Source: JABFRJ01 sp031409695 (GTDB lineage: Bacteria; Pseudomonadota; Alphaproteobacteria; Rhizobiales; Hyphomicrobiaceae). From it: a stretch of DNA of 17,744 bases. A program made the position numbers and the translations under genes. The notes below the pieces were generated by a model that was not told the DNA's origin, searched no databases, and worked only from the letters and a program-made list of their open reading frames with translations. Within the stretch, counting starts at the first letter, position 1; every line of letters starts with the position of its first letter. The stretch spans positions 1-17,744 of the forward strand of contig JANNXS010000377.1 in assembly GCA_031409695.1 (NCBI GenBank). The letters are read 5' to 3'. Shown here in pieces: positions 7,701 to 14,735 of the stretch.

Positions 7701-9474
7701 GGATCATGTCGTGCAAGGCAACGTCACGGGTTGTGCCGCCGATATCGGGTGTCAATCGGTACGAGCGTTCATCAATGACGGTGAAGCCCAGATTTTCGAG
7801 GACGGGTACGCGTTCAGAAAGACGGATGGCATCGCCGAACCGATAAATAGCCGCGTGCACGCGGTGTGGCGGGTCCCCCGGAGCGCGATAGAAATCGATG
7901 GATACGGGCTCTTTGGTCGCCGCCAATTTCTCGATCCGACGCATATCCACCACCGCCCTGGTGGCATCGAATGTTTCTGCGTAGGCGCGGGGGAACGCCT
8001 GTGCATAGCGGCGTCTGACGTCTGTCGCGTCGGCGCTGGACCCGCTCATGGCCTGCGAAAAGTCGTCGTCAAAGGTACGCAGATATTGCGTGATCTGCGC
8101 TTCCATGGCTGGTAGGTCGAGCGGCGGCGCCGCGCCCGTCGGAGTCGCGACGATGAAATGCGCGCGCAACAGCGGGCCTTCGAGAAAGAACGGCGTGAAC
8201 GCAGCAATGCGTCCGTGACATGCGACAGCCAACAACGTGCCGACTTTTTCTCGCACGTCCGTCGTCCAGCGTTCACGCGGGGCATAAAGCATGACCGAAA
8301 CAAAACGCTCGAAACGGTCCGGCCGCGCGAACAGTTTGACACGTGGGCGCGTGTCCAGATCAAGAATGCCCATCGACCAGCGCGCGAGATCATCGGTCGC
8401 GATTTGGAACAGTTCATCGCGCGGGAAAGTGTCGAGAATGTTCACCAACGCTTTGCCGGCGTGGCTTTGGGCCGGAAAACCAGATTGTGCTAGGACGGCG
8501 TTGAGTTTGTGGGCCACGAGCGGGATATCGCGTGCCGTGGTCGCATACGCTTTCGATGTGAACAGGCCAACGATGCGCAGTTCGCCGGGCGTCGTCGTGC
8601 CGGTTGTAAGTGCGATGTAATCCATGTGCACGCGGCGATGCACCCGCGTTTGCGCGCTGGCCTTGCTGACAACGATGGGTGACAGCGCGCCAGTCTCACG
8701 CGTTAACGCAAGCTCCTGGCCGCCGCGGTGCAGCACCTGCAATGCGGGATCGCGCATCACCCCAAGGGTCTGGCCCTCAACGGGTTTCAGAGCGCCCTCA
8801 GCATCCGTCGCAAGGTCTGCAAGGCCAAGGAAGATGAAATGCCCGTCGCACAGCCAACGGATGAATGCGGCTGCAGGCCCAGCAAACGTCGACGCGGCAT
8901 GTTCAACGCGCGCGCTCATTGCGGGAAAATCGTCCACGGCCACACGTACATCTGCGAGCACGTCAGATAAGGCGCGGCCTAGTTCACCGGCAATTTCGGG
9001 GCTGATCGGGTCAAGGTGCACAACGATAAGGCTTTCGAGCGCCGCGTTCGTGCTGGCTTGCCCGTTCGTGCTTGTCTGATCGGCTAGCCCCAGTAGCGCC
9101 TGCAACTGGCCAGGCTGTGTGCGTGACGTGCGCAAAATCGGATGCGAGACAAAGCGGACGCCCAGACCGCGCACTTGTATTTCACCCATGACGCTGTCGA
9201 CCAGGAACGGCATGTCGTCGTTCAGGATTTCGATGACGGTCGCGCCGCCGGCCCCGGCACGGACCCGCAGTTTGTGTTTTCCGGACGGCTTGTCGCCGAG
9301 AAAACTGAGGGTCTCGGCTATGTCGGCTGCTAGTGTCGCTGGCTTGGCGGCTGTGTCTGGTTGCGAGCGCGCATACAGCGCCTCAGCGAGGCGGATGGCA
9401 TCCGGCATGTCGGCGAGCGCCGTCTTTATTGATTTCAGCAGGGTGAGGTTCGTGTCATCGATATCGGATGCCAT
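4762..9474 (-). CDS. gdhB: NAD-specific glutamate dehydrogenase, large (about 180 kDa class)
   Basis: This enzyme oxidatively deaminates L-glutamate to 2-oxoglutarate and ammonium with NAD in the cytoplasm. The 1,570-residue product matches the large-GDH class, which has long N- and C-terminal regulatory regions flanking the catalytic core. In this numbering the core shows ARGGLRWSDR (about 790-799), VKNAVIVPSGAKGG with candidate catalytic Lys817 (about 816-829), DGVIVPPKDVV, GGSVGYDHKKMAITARGAWE, and a nucleotide-binding GVGDMSGDVFGNG (about 961-973). The N-terminal half includes a LNDDMPFLVDSVMGEI segment typical of the family. The ATG at 9474 has GGAGA 7 nt upstream, which decides it over a GTG at 9501. 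The symbol is a family-level suggestion. No frameshift is seen over the whole length. It shares a divergent promoter region with the peroxidase-like gene and is followed on the same strand by dctQM. Confidence 0.96.
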   Translation of the reverse strand: MASDIDDTNLTLLKSIKTALADMPDAIRLAEALYARSQPDTAAKPATLAADIAETLSFLGDKPSGKHKLRVRAGAGGATVIEILNDDMPFLVDSVMGEIQVRGLGVRFVSHPILRTSRTQPGQLQALLGLADQTSTNGQASTNAALESLIVVHLDPISPEIAGELGRALSDVLADVRVAVDDFPAMSARVEHAASTFAGPAAAFIRWLCDGHFIFLGLADLATDAEGALKPVEGQTLGVMRDPALQVLHRGGQELALTRETGALSPIVVSKASAQTRVHRRVHMDYIALTTGTTTPGELRIVGLFTSKAYATTARDIPLVAHKLNAVLAQSGFPAQSHAGKALVNILDTFPRDELFQIATDDLARWSMGILDLDTRPRVKLFARPDRFERFVSVMLYAPRERWTTDVREKVGTLLAVACHGRIAAFTPFFLEGPLLRAHFIVATPTGAAPPLDLPAMEAQITQYLRTFDDDFSQAMSGSSADATDVRRRYAQAFPRAYAETFDATRAVVDMRRIEKLAATKEPVSIDFYRAPGDPPHRVHAAIYRFGDAIRLSERVPVLENLGFTVIDERSYRLTPDIGGTTRDVALHDMILETADGAPLDLAQHDDRLEDAFRSVVAGTAESDAFNRLIVAAGANWREAMLMRANASYLRQLNAPFGVRYIAETLLRHAGVIRDLIELFHLRFDPRRSPEDLAARMAAAVPVRARIDGALGAIASADEDRILRLLLSVMDATVRTNFYLRDADGNLLETLALKVEPRRIDSAPAPRPYREIWVYSPRVEGVHMRFAAVARGGLRWSDRAQDFRTEVLGLVKAQLVKNAVIVPSGAKGGFLPKQLPRIATRDGIMKEGIAAYRLFIGALLDVTDNIVDGVIVPPKDVVRHDGDDPYLVVAADKGTATFSDFANAISAERGHWLGDAFASGGSVGYDHKKMAITARGAWECVKRHFREMDWDIQVRPFRVVGVGDMSGDVFGNGMLLSPAIRLIAAFDHRDIFLDPDPDATSSFAERKRLFDLPRSSWQDYDRLKISSGGGVFPRAAKSIPLTAEMRTLLRLEPDTATPAEIMRAILKCEADLCWFGGIGTYVRGAAEADDQVGDRANDTVRVTAAELGAKVIGEGANLGLTQRSRVELAERGVRLNTDFIDNSAGVNSSDVEVNIKITLGRADRSGELSGPARAAFLATMTDDVAARCLANNIGQSLALSLAERQSATETREQMRLMQALETRGLLDRRLEVLPRDTELAARQKAGRPLTRPELAVLLSYAKIALTDDLIASHVPDLTETAPRLTMYMPSNLSATYTRDVETHRLRREIIATALTNAAINHLGSAFPNMLATETGCSTADVVVAYLAAESALGFTGLRACIDALDNTVAGSMQLDLYLTIQRTLRAVVRDLVHDRRVLTDLGSTTRTLHETAGALARALPPAMQPTIAARVAELTAKRVPHDAAVQIARLPTLADVTAIDRLAGAMKRSAAEVTTAHLSLGDELHLPTIKAKAQALQSTDDFDAIALAEALQQLGSAHARLTRSTLVSGVKPAGLDDAKALLARLAADEGISISRLVVAASRLGAVGKDT

Positions 9475-9481
9475 CGACAGA

Positions 9482-9486
9482 TCTCC
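9482..9486 (-). promoter_or_regulatory. Ribosome binding site deciding the glutamate dehydrogenase start
   Basis: On the minus strand GGAGA lies 7 nt before the ATG at 9474. The alternative GTG at 9501 has no comparable site. Confidence 0.6.
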
Positions 9487-9545
9487 AGCGGGACGACGCA
9501 CATCTGACTGTATAAACTGAGGTTAGGCAAACCGCGCCCAGCCTG

Positions 9546-9576
9546 TTGAACTATCGTGGTCTGTTGACCCTATAAC
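9546..9576 (+). promoter_or_regulatory. Weak candidate promoter with overlapping dyad upstream of the peroxidase-like gene
   Basis: TTGAAC (9546-9551) and TATAAC (9571-9576) resemble -35 and -10 boxes but are 19 bp apart, longer than ideal. A GGTC-TGTT-GACC dyad (9558-9569) lies between them, where a repressor could act. This is a motif-based guess within the 182-bp divergent region. Confidence 0.25.
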
Positions 9577-9656
9577 TGAGACCTGGAACGGTGGTGCGAC
9601 GAAACCGGCTACGAGGTCGGTTTGTGCACGACCATCACAAACATCGAGAACGAAAC

Positions 9657-10238
9657 ATGAGCAAAGCGGACAAAGCGACCGTGCTTGATATGCCGGAGCA
9701 GGCGAACTTGCCACCGGACATGCAGGCCTACTTCGACAAGTGTGTCGAGAAGCTTGGGTTCGTGCCGAATGTATTGCGTGCTTATGCGTTCGACGCAAAC
9801 AAGCTGAAAGCGTTTATCGCCCTCGTTGATGACCTGATGCTTGGTGACAGTGGCCTCGACAAAACCGAGAGCGAGATGATCGCGGTTGCTGTCTCGGCTG
9901 TGAACCATTGCCACTATTGTCTGACCGCGCACGGTGCCGCATTGCGGTTGCGCGCAAAGAGCCCCGAAATGGGCGAAATGATCGCCCAGAACTACCGGGC
10001 CGGTGATCTTTCAATCCGACATCTGGCGATGCTTGATTTCGCTGTAAAGCTGACCGAGAGCCCAGCGAAAATTATCGAGGCCGATCGTCAGGTGCTGCGC
10101 GCAGCTGGTTTCACGGATCGCGACATCTGGGACGTTGCAGCGGTTGCGTCTTTTTATAACATGTCGAACCGTATGGCCGCGGCAACGGACATGAAGCCGA
10201 ACCGCGAATATCATTATCAGGGTCGGGAGAAGCGTTGA
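9657..10238 (+). CDS. AhpD-like alkylhydroperoxidase / carboxymuconolactone decarboxylase family protein
   Basis: The 193-residue product belongs to the peroxidase-related branch of the AhpD/CMD superfamily, a small cytoplasmic all-helical thiol enzyme. It carries ESEMIAVAVS followed by NHCHYCLTAHG. Glu73, Cys85, Cys88 and His92 have the same spacing (12, 3, 4) as the catalytic Glu118, Cys130, Cys133 and His137 of Mycobacterium tuberculosis AhpD, so the thiol-peroxidase proton relay looks intact. The C-terminal helices (RHLAMLDFAVKLTESP and the GFTDRDIWDV segment) fit the subfamily. The ATG at 9657 was chosen because the protein then starts like its family; an upstream start at 9591 adds an Arg/His-rich stretch. 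The ribosome binding site is weak (GAGAACG). It diverges from glutamate dehydrogenase and converges with the ABC ATPase gene 51 bp away. Substrate and reductant are unknown. Confidence 0.88.
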   Translation: MSKADKATVLDMPEQANLPPDMQAYFDKCVEKLGFVPNVLRAYAFDANKLKAFIALVDDLMLGDSGLDKTESEMIAVAVSAVNHCHYCLTAHGAALRLRAKSPEMGEMIAQNYRAGDLSIRHLAMLDFAVKLTESPAKIIEADRQVLRAAGFTDRDIWDVAAVASFYNMSNRMAAATDMKPNREYHYQGREKR

Positions 10239-10289
10239 ATTCAACCCAGCAACGCGGCAGGTTTTGGAGCGGCAGATAGCAGCTGGCCG

Positions 10290-11048
10290 TTAGGCCGGGA
10301 CCGCATCGCGTTTGAACCCATCGCTTGCGACGAGCAATTGTTGGGCGTAGGCCGTCTTCGGCGCGCGCTTCGACAGTGTATCAACACTCATCTCCTCGAC
10401 CGCTTGGCCAAGCTGCATAACCATCAATCGTTCGCACATGTGCGCGACGACGGCGAGATTGTGGCTGACGAGAATGTAGGTCAACTTGCGTTCAGCCCGC
10501 AGCGCTTGCAGCAGGTTCAGCACCTCCGCTTGGATCGAAACATCGAGTGCCGACGTTGGCTCATCAAGCAGGAGGATAGCCGGCTCCAGGACAAGTGCAC
10601 GCGCGATGGCGACGCGCTGCCGCTGCCCGCCCGAGAGCTGATGGGGGTAGCGGTAACGAAAAGACATCGGGAGCGCGACGTCGCCAAGGGCACGCGCGAT
10701 CCGCGCCTCCGCGTCCCCCATGTCGTGGATAGCCAAAGGCTCGGCGAGAGCATCGTGGACGGTTTTTTTCGGGTGCAGGCTGCCGAAGGGGTCTTGGAAC
10801 ACCATCTGGACGGCGCGAAAAAAGGCCTTGTCGCGCACTTTACCCTGTTTTTCGCCCGCAATCGTGATGTCGCCGTCCCAGTTTGGATTGAGCCCGCACA
10901 ACACGCGCAGCACCGTGGATTTGCCAGAGCCGGATTCGCCGACGATGCCATAACTCTCGCCCGAGCCGACATCGAATGAGACATCACGCACAACATGCGC
11001 GTCGCCGAAGCGGACGTTTAAACTGCGGACGGTGATTGCTGAAGTCAT
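10290..11048 (-). CDS. ABC transporter ATP-binding protein, oligopeptide/nickel (DppF/NikE-like) type
   Basis: This is a single nucleotide-binding domain of 252 residues that would power an importer at the inner face of the membrane. Walker A is GESGSGKST (37-45), the Q-loop FQDP (84-87), the signature LSGGQRQR (138-145), Walker B ILLLDEP (158-164), and the H-loop His196. The FQDPFGSLHP segment and the order of motifs point to the peptide/opine/nickel uptake group. It is shorter than typical OppF/DppF (about 320 residues) and lacks their longer C-terminal region. The ATG at 11048 fits the family start; an in-frame GTG at 11108 is also open. It follows the Mo-hydroxylase gene by 73 bp on the same strand, but no permease, binding protein or second ATPase gene lies in the window, so it is an orphan here. 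Confidence 0.88.
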   Translation of the reverse strand: MTSAITVRSLNVRFGDAHVVRDVSFDVGSGESYGIVGESGSGKSTVLRVLCGLNPNWDGDITIAGEKQGKVRDKAFFRAVQMVFQDPFGSLHPKKTVHDALAEPLAIHDMGDAEARIARALGDVALPMSFRYRYPHQLSGGQRQRVAIARALVLEPAILLLDEPTSALDVSIQAEVLNLLQALRAERKLTYILVSHNLAVVAHMCERLMVMQLGQAVEEMSVDTLSKRAPKTAYAQQLLVASDGFKRDAVPA

Positions 11049-11121
11049 TGGTGCGGGCGGCCTTGGCTTACGTACCACCGACAAAGCCACGGTTCCAATG
11101 CACTGCACAAGGGCGCAGCCG

Positions 11122-13881
11122 TCACACGACCAGCTTTGCGGTCTGTAATGCGGCCCACAGCCGATGCGGCAACACGGGCACGCGGCGCATGGTGACGCCG
11201 GTCGCGTGGCGGATAGCGCCGAGGATCGCGGGCGCCGTTGCGATCAACGCGGGTTCGCCGACGCCCTTGGCGCCGAACGGACCTTCCGGGTCTGGATCTT
11301 CGATGATGTACGTCGTGATCGGGGGAATGTCGCCAGCCGTTGGGATCAGATAGTCGTGCAGGTTCTCGGTCTTGCCTGAAACAAATTCCTCCATCAGCGC
11401 GAGGCCCAACCCTTGCGCGATGCCACCATGGATCTGCCCCTCAACCTGCATGGGATTGATGGCGCGGCCGACATCGTGCGCGGCGTGGATGTGCAGCACT
11501 TTTGTGAGCCCAAGTGCGGTATCAACCATCACTTCCGCGATCTGAGCGGCGAAGCCGTAGGTCGCATAAGGAACGCCTTGGCCGTTGGCATCGAGCGGTG
11601 TGGTCGGCGGGTCGTAGCGGCCGATGCCTTCGATGCCATCGAAACCCGCCGGAACAATCTCGTCGAGGGGCAGGCGGCGCTCCGCGTCGGCGCCGACGAT
11701 CAGAGTTGCAGTAGGATTTCCGCGCTCCAATGTGAGGGGGGCATCGGCCGAAACATTGGCGAAGTGCAAAAGCTTGGCACGCAAATTTTCTGCGGCACGT
11801 TTTGCTGCATTTCCGGAGACGAATGTCTGGCGCGAGGCCGAGGTCTTGCCGGCATCTAAGGTGAGTGTGGTGTCGCCAACAGCCGAACAGACATTGATAT
11901 CAGCGCCATTGACTTGAAGCGTGTCACGAACAATCTGCACCAGAATGGTCGATATGCCCTGGCCAATATCGACGGCACCGCTCCAGATGGTCACGCGCCC
12001 ATCGCGGTCCAGCGTGATGCGCATCCGGCTCGGGTTCGACAGCGCCGTGTTACCGCAGCCGTACCACATGCATGCGATGCCAACGCCGCGCTTGTGACGC
12101 GAATTGCCAGCGTTGTGCGTTGCTGCATCGGACAAGGCCTTGTCCCACGCGTTTTTCAGCGCATCAAGACACTGCGGCAAACCGGCGGACGCAACGAGCA
12201 CCTGTCCTGACGCCGTCGCATCCCCTGCTCTGAGTGCGTTAATGCGGCGGATCTGCCAGCGGTCGAGATCGAGTTTCTCGGCGAGATCGTCCATCAGTGT
12301 TTCGTTAGCGATGGCGGATTGTGGCACGCCGAACCCGCGAAACGCACCGGCGGGCGTCTCATTGGTCAACACAGCGCGTGTGCGGTTCGACACGTTTTGG
12401 ACTTTGTAGGGACCATGTGCGTGGATCGGCACGCGATTGGCAACCGTCGGCCCCCACGAGGCGTATGCGCCCGTGTTAAAATCGCCGCTCATCTCATAGG
12501 CGGTCAGGCGACCATCCTTGTCGGCGGACGCTTTCGCCGTGATGCGTGCGGGATGACGCTTGGTGGTCGCGATCATGCTCTCGGTGCGGGAGTAGACGAG
12601 CGAGACGGGCTTGCCAGTGTTCCACAATGCGACAGCTAAAATCGGCTGCACAGAGACGTCGAGCTTGCCGCCGAAGCCGCCACCGCAGGCGGTCGGGATG
12701 ATCCTGACCAAGGAGGCTGGGAGACCTAAAACGCGGAACACATCCTCGCGATCCATCGCAGGCGCTTGTGTGCAGGCAGAGAGCTGAACGCAGTTTCCCT
12801 TCAACCAAGCATGACCAGCCTCGGGCTCGATGTAGGCATGCTCAACGAAGCCAGTTTCGAATGCGCCTTCGACCGTTGCTATGCCCTCAGCATGACCGCG
12901 TGCGATATCGCCGGTTTTCAAATTGCCGCGGGTCAACACGTTGTCTGGCAAATGGGCGTGGATCGCATGCGCACCATCAGCGAGCGCAGCATCAATGCCT
13001 GTCACTGGCGGCAGTGGTGTCCAGATTATCGGAAACGTCGACAGGTCGATTGCTGCGAGTTTAGGTCCAACGATCGCCGCGACAGCCTCGCCGCGAAAGC
13101 GCGTTTCACGTTCAGCAAAGACGGGCTGATCCTTCGTGTTGGGAAAGATGCCGAAACTGTTCTGCCCCGGCACGTCTTTTGCGGTCAGTGTCGCCTCAAG
13201 GCTATGTTTGCGTGCAAAGGCGTCGAGGTCACCGAACGTGAATGTGGTGCGGGCATGCGGTGAGCGGATGACGCGGATTTCGAGTGCTGCGCTTGGGATC
13301 GCGTCGGCGGCGAAGTTCAACAGACCTCTCGCTGCAGCCGCTGAATTTACACTGGCAGTGTTGGTGCCAACACCGCCATCGAGCGCTACCGGTATCGGTG
13401 CTGTGCCAGCCGCCGCCGCGATGGCGTCGATGATCTTGATGTAGCCTGTGCAGCGGCAAAGCACGCCGCCTATGGCGTCTTCGATTTCGCGCCGCGTCGG
13501 TTTGGTGTTGTGTTTCAGCAGGCCATACGCGGCACCGATCATGCCCGGCGTGCAGATGCCGCATTGGGCGGCACCCAGGGCTGTGAATGCCTCTGTCAGC
13601 CGCCGCATTTCTGGTTGGCTGTGCCAGCTGTCGATCGTAACAACCTTGCGGCCGATCGCTTGCGCGGCTGGCACGAGGCACGCGCACACGGCTTCGTCGT
13701 CAAGCAGCACGGTGCATGAGCCGCAGTCACCTGCGTTGCAGCCGATTTTAGTGCCTGTGCGGGGCTTTTGTTCCAGCGACGTGTCGCCGGCCCGCAGGAC
13801 GTCAGCCAGTGTGTCGGCCGACCGTGCGTTGAACAGCCCGTCGATACCGTCGACTGAGAGCCTGATGGCATCGCCGCTCAT
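11122..13881 (-). CDS. Molybdenum hydroxylase, fused [2Fe-2S] and molybdopterin catalytic subunit (xanthine dehydrogenase family)
   Basis: The 919-residue product should hydroxylate a carbon centre using water, passing electrons from the Mo cofactor through two iron-sulphur clusters to the FAD partner. The N-terminal 160 residues carry both [2Fe-2S] motifs: Cys48, 53, 56, 68 (plant-ferredoxin type) and Cys107, 110, 142, 144 (helical type). After a linker (about 160-195) comes the aldehyde-oxidase/xanthine-dehydrogenase Mo domain: TQAP (371-374), CGGGFGGK (399-406), GAFRGFG (512-518), DIGQG (638-642) and GVGE with catalytic Glu876. Length and order resemble Desulfovibrio aldehyde oxidoreductase, but here a separate FAD subunit gene precedes it. 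The residue after GGGFGGK is Leu, where xanthine dehydrogenases have the purine-binding Glu, so xanthine is not a safe substrate call. Its ATG overlaps the FAD-subunit stop by 4 nt (ATGA). Confidence 0.93.
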   Translation of the reverse strand: MSGDAIRLSVDGIDGLFNARSADTLADVLRAGDTSLEQKPRTGTKIGCNAGDCGSCTVLLDDEAVCACLVPAAQAIGRKVVTIDSWHSQPEMRRLTEAFTALGAAQCGICTPGMIGAAYGLLKHNTKPTRREIEDAIGGVLCRCTGYIKIIDAIAAAAGTAPIPVALDGGVGTNTASVNSAAAARGLLNFAADAIPSAALEIRVIRSPHARTTFTFGDLDAFARKHSLEATLTAKDVPGQNSFGIFPNTKDQPVFAERETRFRGEAVAAIVGPKLAAIDLSTFPIIWTPLPPVTGIDAALADGAHAIHAHLPDNVLTRGNLKTGDIARGHAEGIATVEGAFETGFVEHAYIEPEAGHAWLKGNCVQLSACTQAPAMDREDVFRVLGLPASLVRIIPTACGGGFGGKLDVSVQPILAVALWNTGKPVSLVYSRTESMIATTKRHPARITAKASADKDGRLTAYEMSGDFNTGAYASWGPTVANRVPIHAHGPYKVQNVSNRTRAVLTNETPAGAFRGFGVPQSAIANETLMDDLAEKLDLDRWQIRRINALRAGDATASGQVLVASAGLPQCLDALKNAWDKALSDAATHNAGNSRHKRGVGIACMWYGCGNTALSNPSRMRITLDRDGRVTIWSGAVDIGQGISTILVQIVRDTLQVNGADINVCSAVGDTTLTLDAGKTSASRQTFVSGNAAKRAAENLRAKLLHFANVSADAPLTLERGNPTATLIVGADAERRLPLDEIVPAGFDGIEGIGRYDPPTTPLDANGQGVPYATYGFAAQIAEVMVDTALGLTKVLHIHAAHDVGRAINPMQVEGQIHGGIAQGLGLALMEEFVSGKTENLHDYLIPTAGDIPPITTYIIEDPDPEGPFGAKGVGEPALIATAPAILGAIRHATGVTMRRVPVLPHRLWAALQTAKLVV

Positions 13882-14735
13882 GCTTCACTCCGATGAGACA
13901 TCGCGACTTGGTCGAGTAGGTCCGACACCAACTGCAGTGCAGCCGCGCGGCGATAGTCAGCATTCGCGCGCACATCGTCGATCGGTGCGAGGTGCGCTAG
14001 ATCATCCGACGTCGGCTTGATGGCGCCCGTGCGCGTGCCCGTTAGTCTCGCTTCGAGTTGCGGCAGGCGCTGCGCAACGGCGGAGCACGCACCGACAGCG
14101 ATGCGCGCCGTGCGGATCACACCTGTCGCCTCGTCGATGTCGAAGGTGCCCGACACCATGGCGATGGAGATCACCAGATAGCGCCGTGCGCCAAGTTTTA
14201 GGAAATGCCCGCGTCCGGACTGCTTCGGCACGCGGATGCCGGTGACAATGCCGCCGTCGAGAACGATTTTGCGGTAGCCGGTGATGAAGTGTGCCAGCGG
14301 CAGGCAGAAAGCGCGGCCTTCTGCGCATTCGATCTCGGCATCGAGTGCCAGCAGGCACGGGATCGAGTCCCCCGCGGGTGACGCGGTGCAAATGTTACCG
14401 GCGATCGTGCCGCGGTTTTGGATTTGGATGCCGCCGATTTCTCGCGCCGCAGCCTTGAGGCCATCGAATAACGGCGGTAAATCCGCACGCACAATGTCGG
14501 TCCACGTCGTCAACGCACCAAGCCACCAATGGTCGCCGCGGTCGGCGATGCCTTTGAGTTCCGCAATGTTCGAAATATCGAGCACATCGGCATGCCCCCG
14601 GGAACCTCCGGTGGCCTGGGCTCCCGTCCATGCTGGATACACGTCTGTGGCACCGGCGAGAATGCGCAACGATGGCTCGTGCGATAAAATCCGCAGGGCC
14701 TCGGACAAGTCTGTGGGCCGATGATACGAGGCCAT
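13878..14735 (-). CDS. FAD-binding subunit of the molybdenum hydroxylase (CoxM/XdhB-like)
   Basis: The 285-residue product has the PCMH-type FAD fold, which takes electrons from the [2Fe-2S] clusters and passes them to an acceptor. The two FAD-pyrophosphate motifs are present: LAGATD (26-31; the usual second Gly of AGGTD is Ala) and NRGTIAGNICTASPAGD (about 107-123). GARRYLVISIAMV (about 182-194) matches the family's domain junction, and the C-terminal domain follows to the end. The ATG at 14735 overlaps the hyuB stop by one base (TAATG), and a purine-rich AAGGGCGGGG lies just before it, which argues against a start at 14756. The gene ends inside the start codon of the catalytic subunit, so the three genes are translationally coupled. 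Length is normal and no damage is seen. Confidence 0.93.
   Translation of the reverse strand: MASYHRPTDLSEALRILSHEPSLRILAGATDVYPAWTGAQATGGSRGHADVLDISNIAELKGIADRGDHWWLGALTTWTDIVRADLPPLFDGLKAAAREIGGIQIQNRGTIAGNICTASPAGDSIPCLLALDAEIECAEGRAFCLPLAHFITGYRKIVLDGGIVTGIRVPKQSGRGHFLKLGARRYLVISIAMVSGTFDIDEATGVIRTARIAVGACSAVAQRLPQLEARLTGTRTGAIKPTSDDLAHLAPIDDVRANADYRRAAALQLVSDLLDQVAMSHRSEA

Noticed and set aside
7126..8115. Plus-strand 329-residue open frame inside the glutamate dehydrogenase gene
   Set aside because: It is antisense to conserved dehydrogenase sequence and has no recognisable product.
11122..13881. Naming the Mo-hydroxylase as xanthine dehydrogenase
   Set aside because: Family membership is clear, but the purine-contact Glu appears to be Leu and the operon partner is HyuB, so the substrate was left open.
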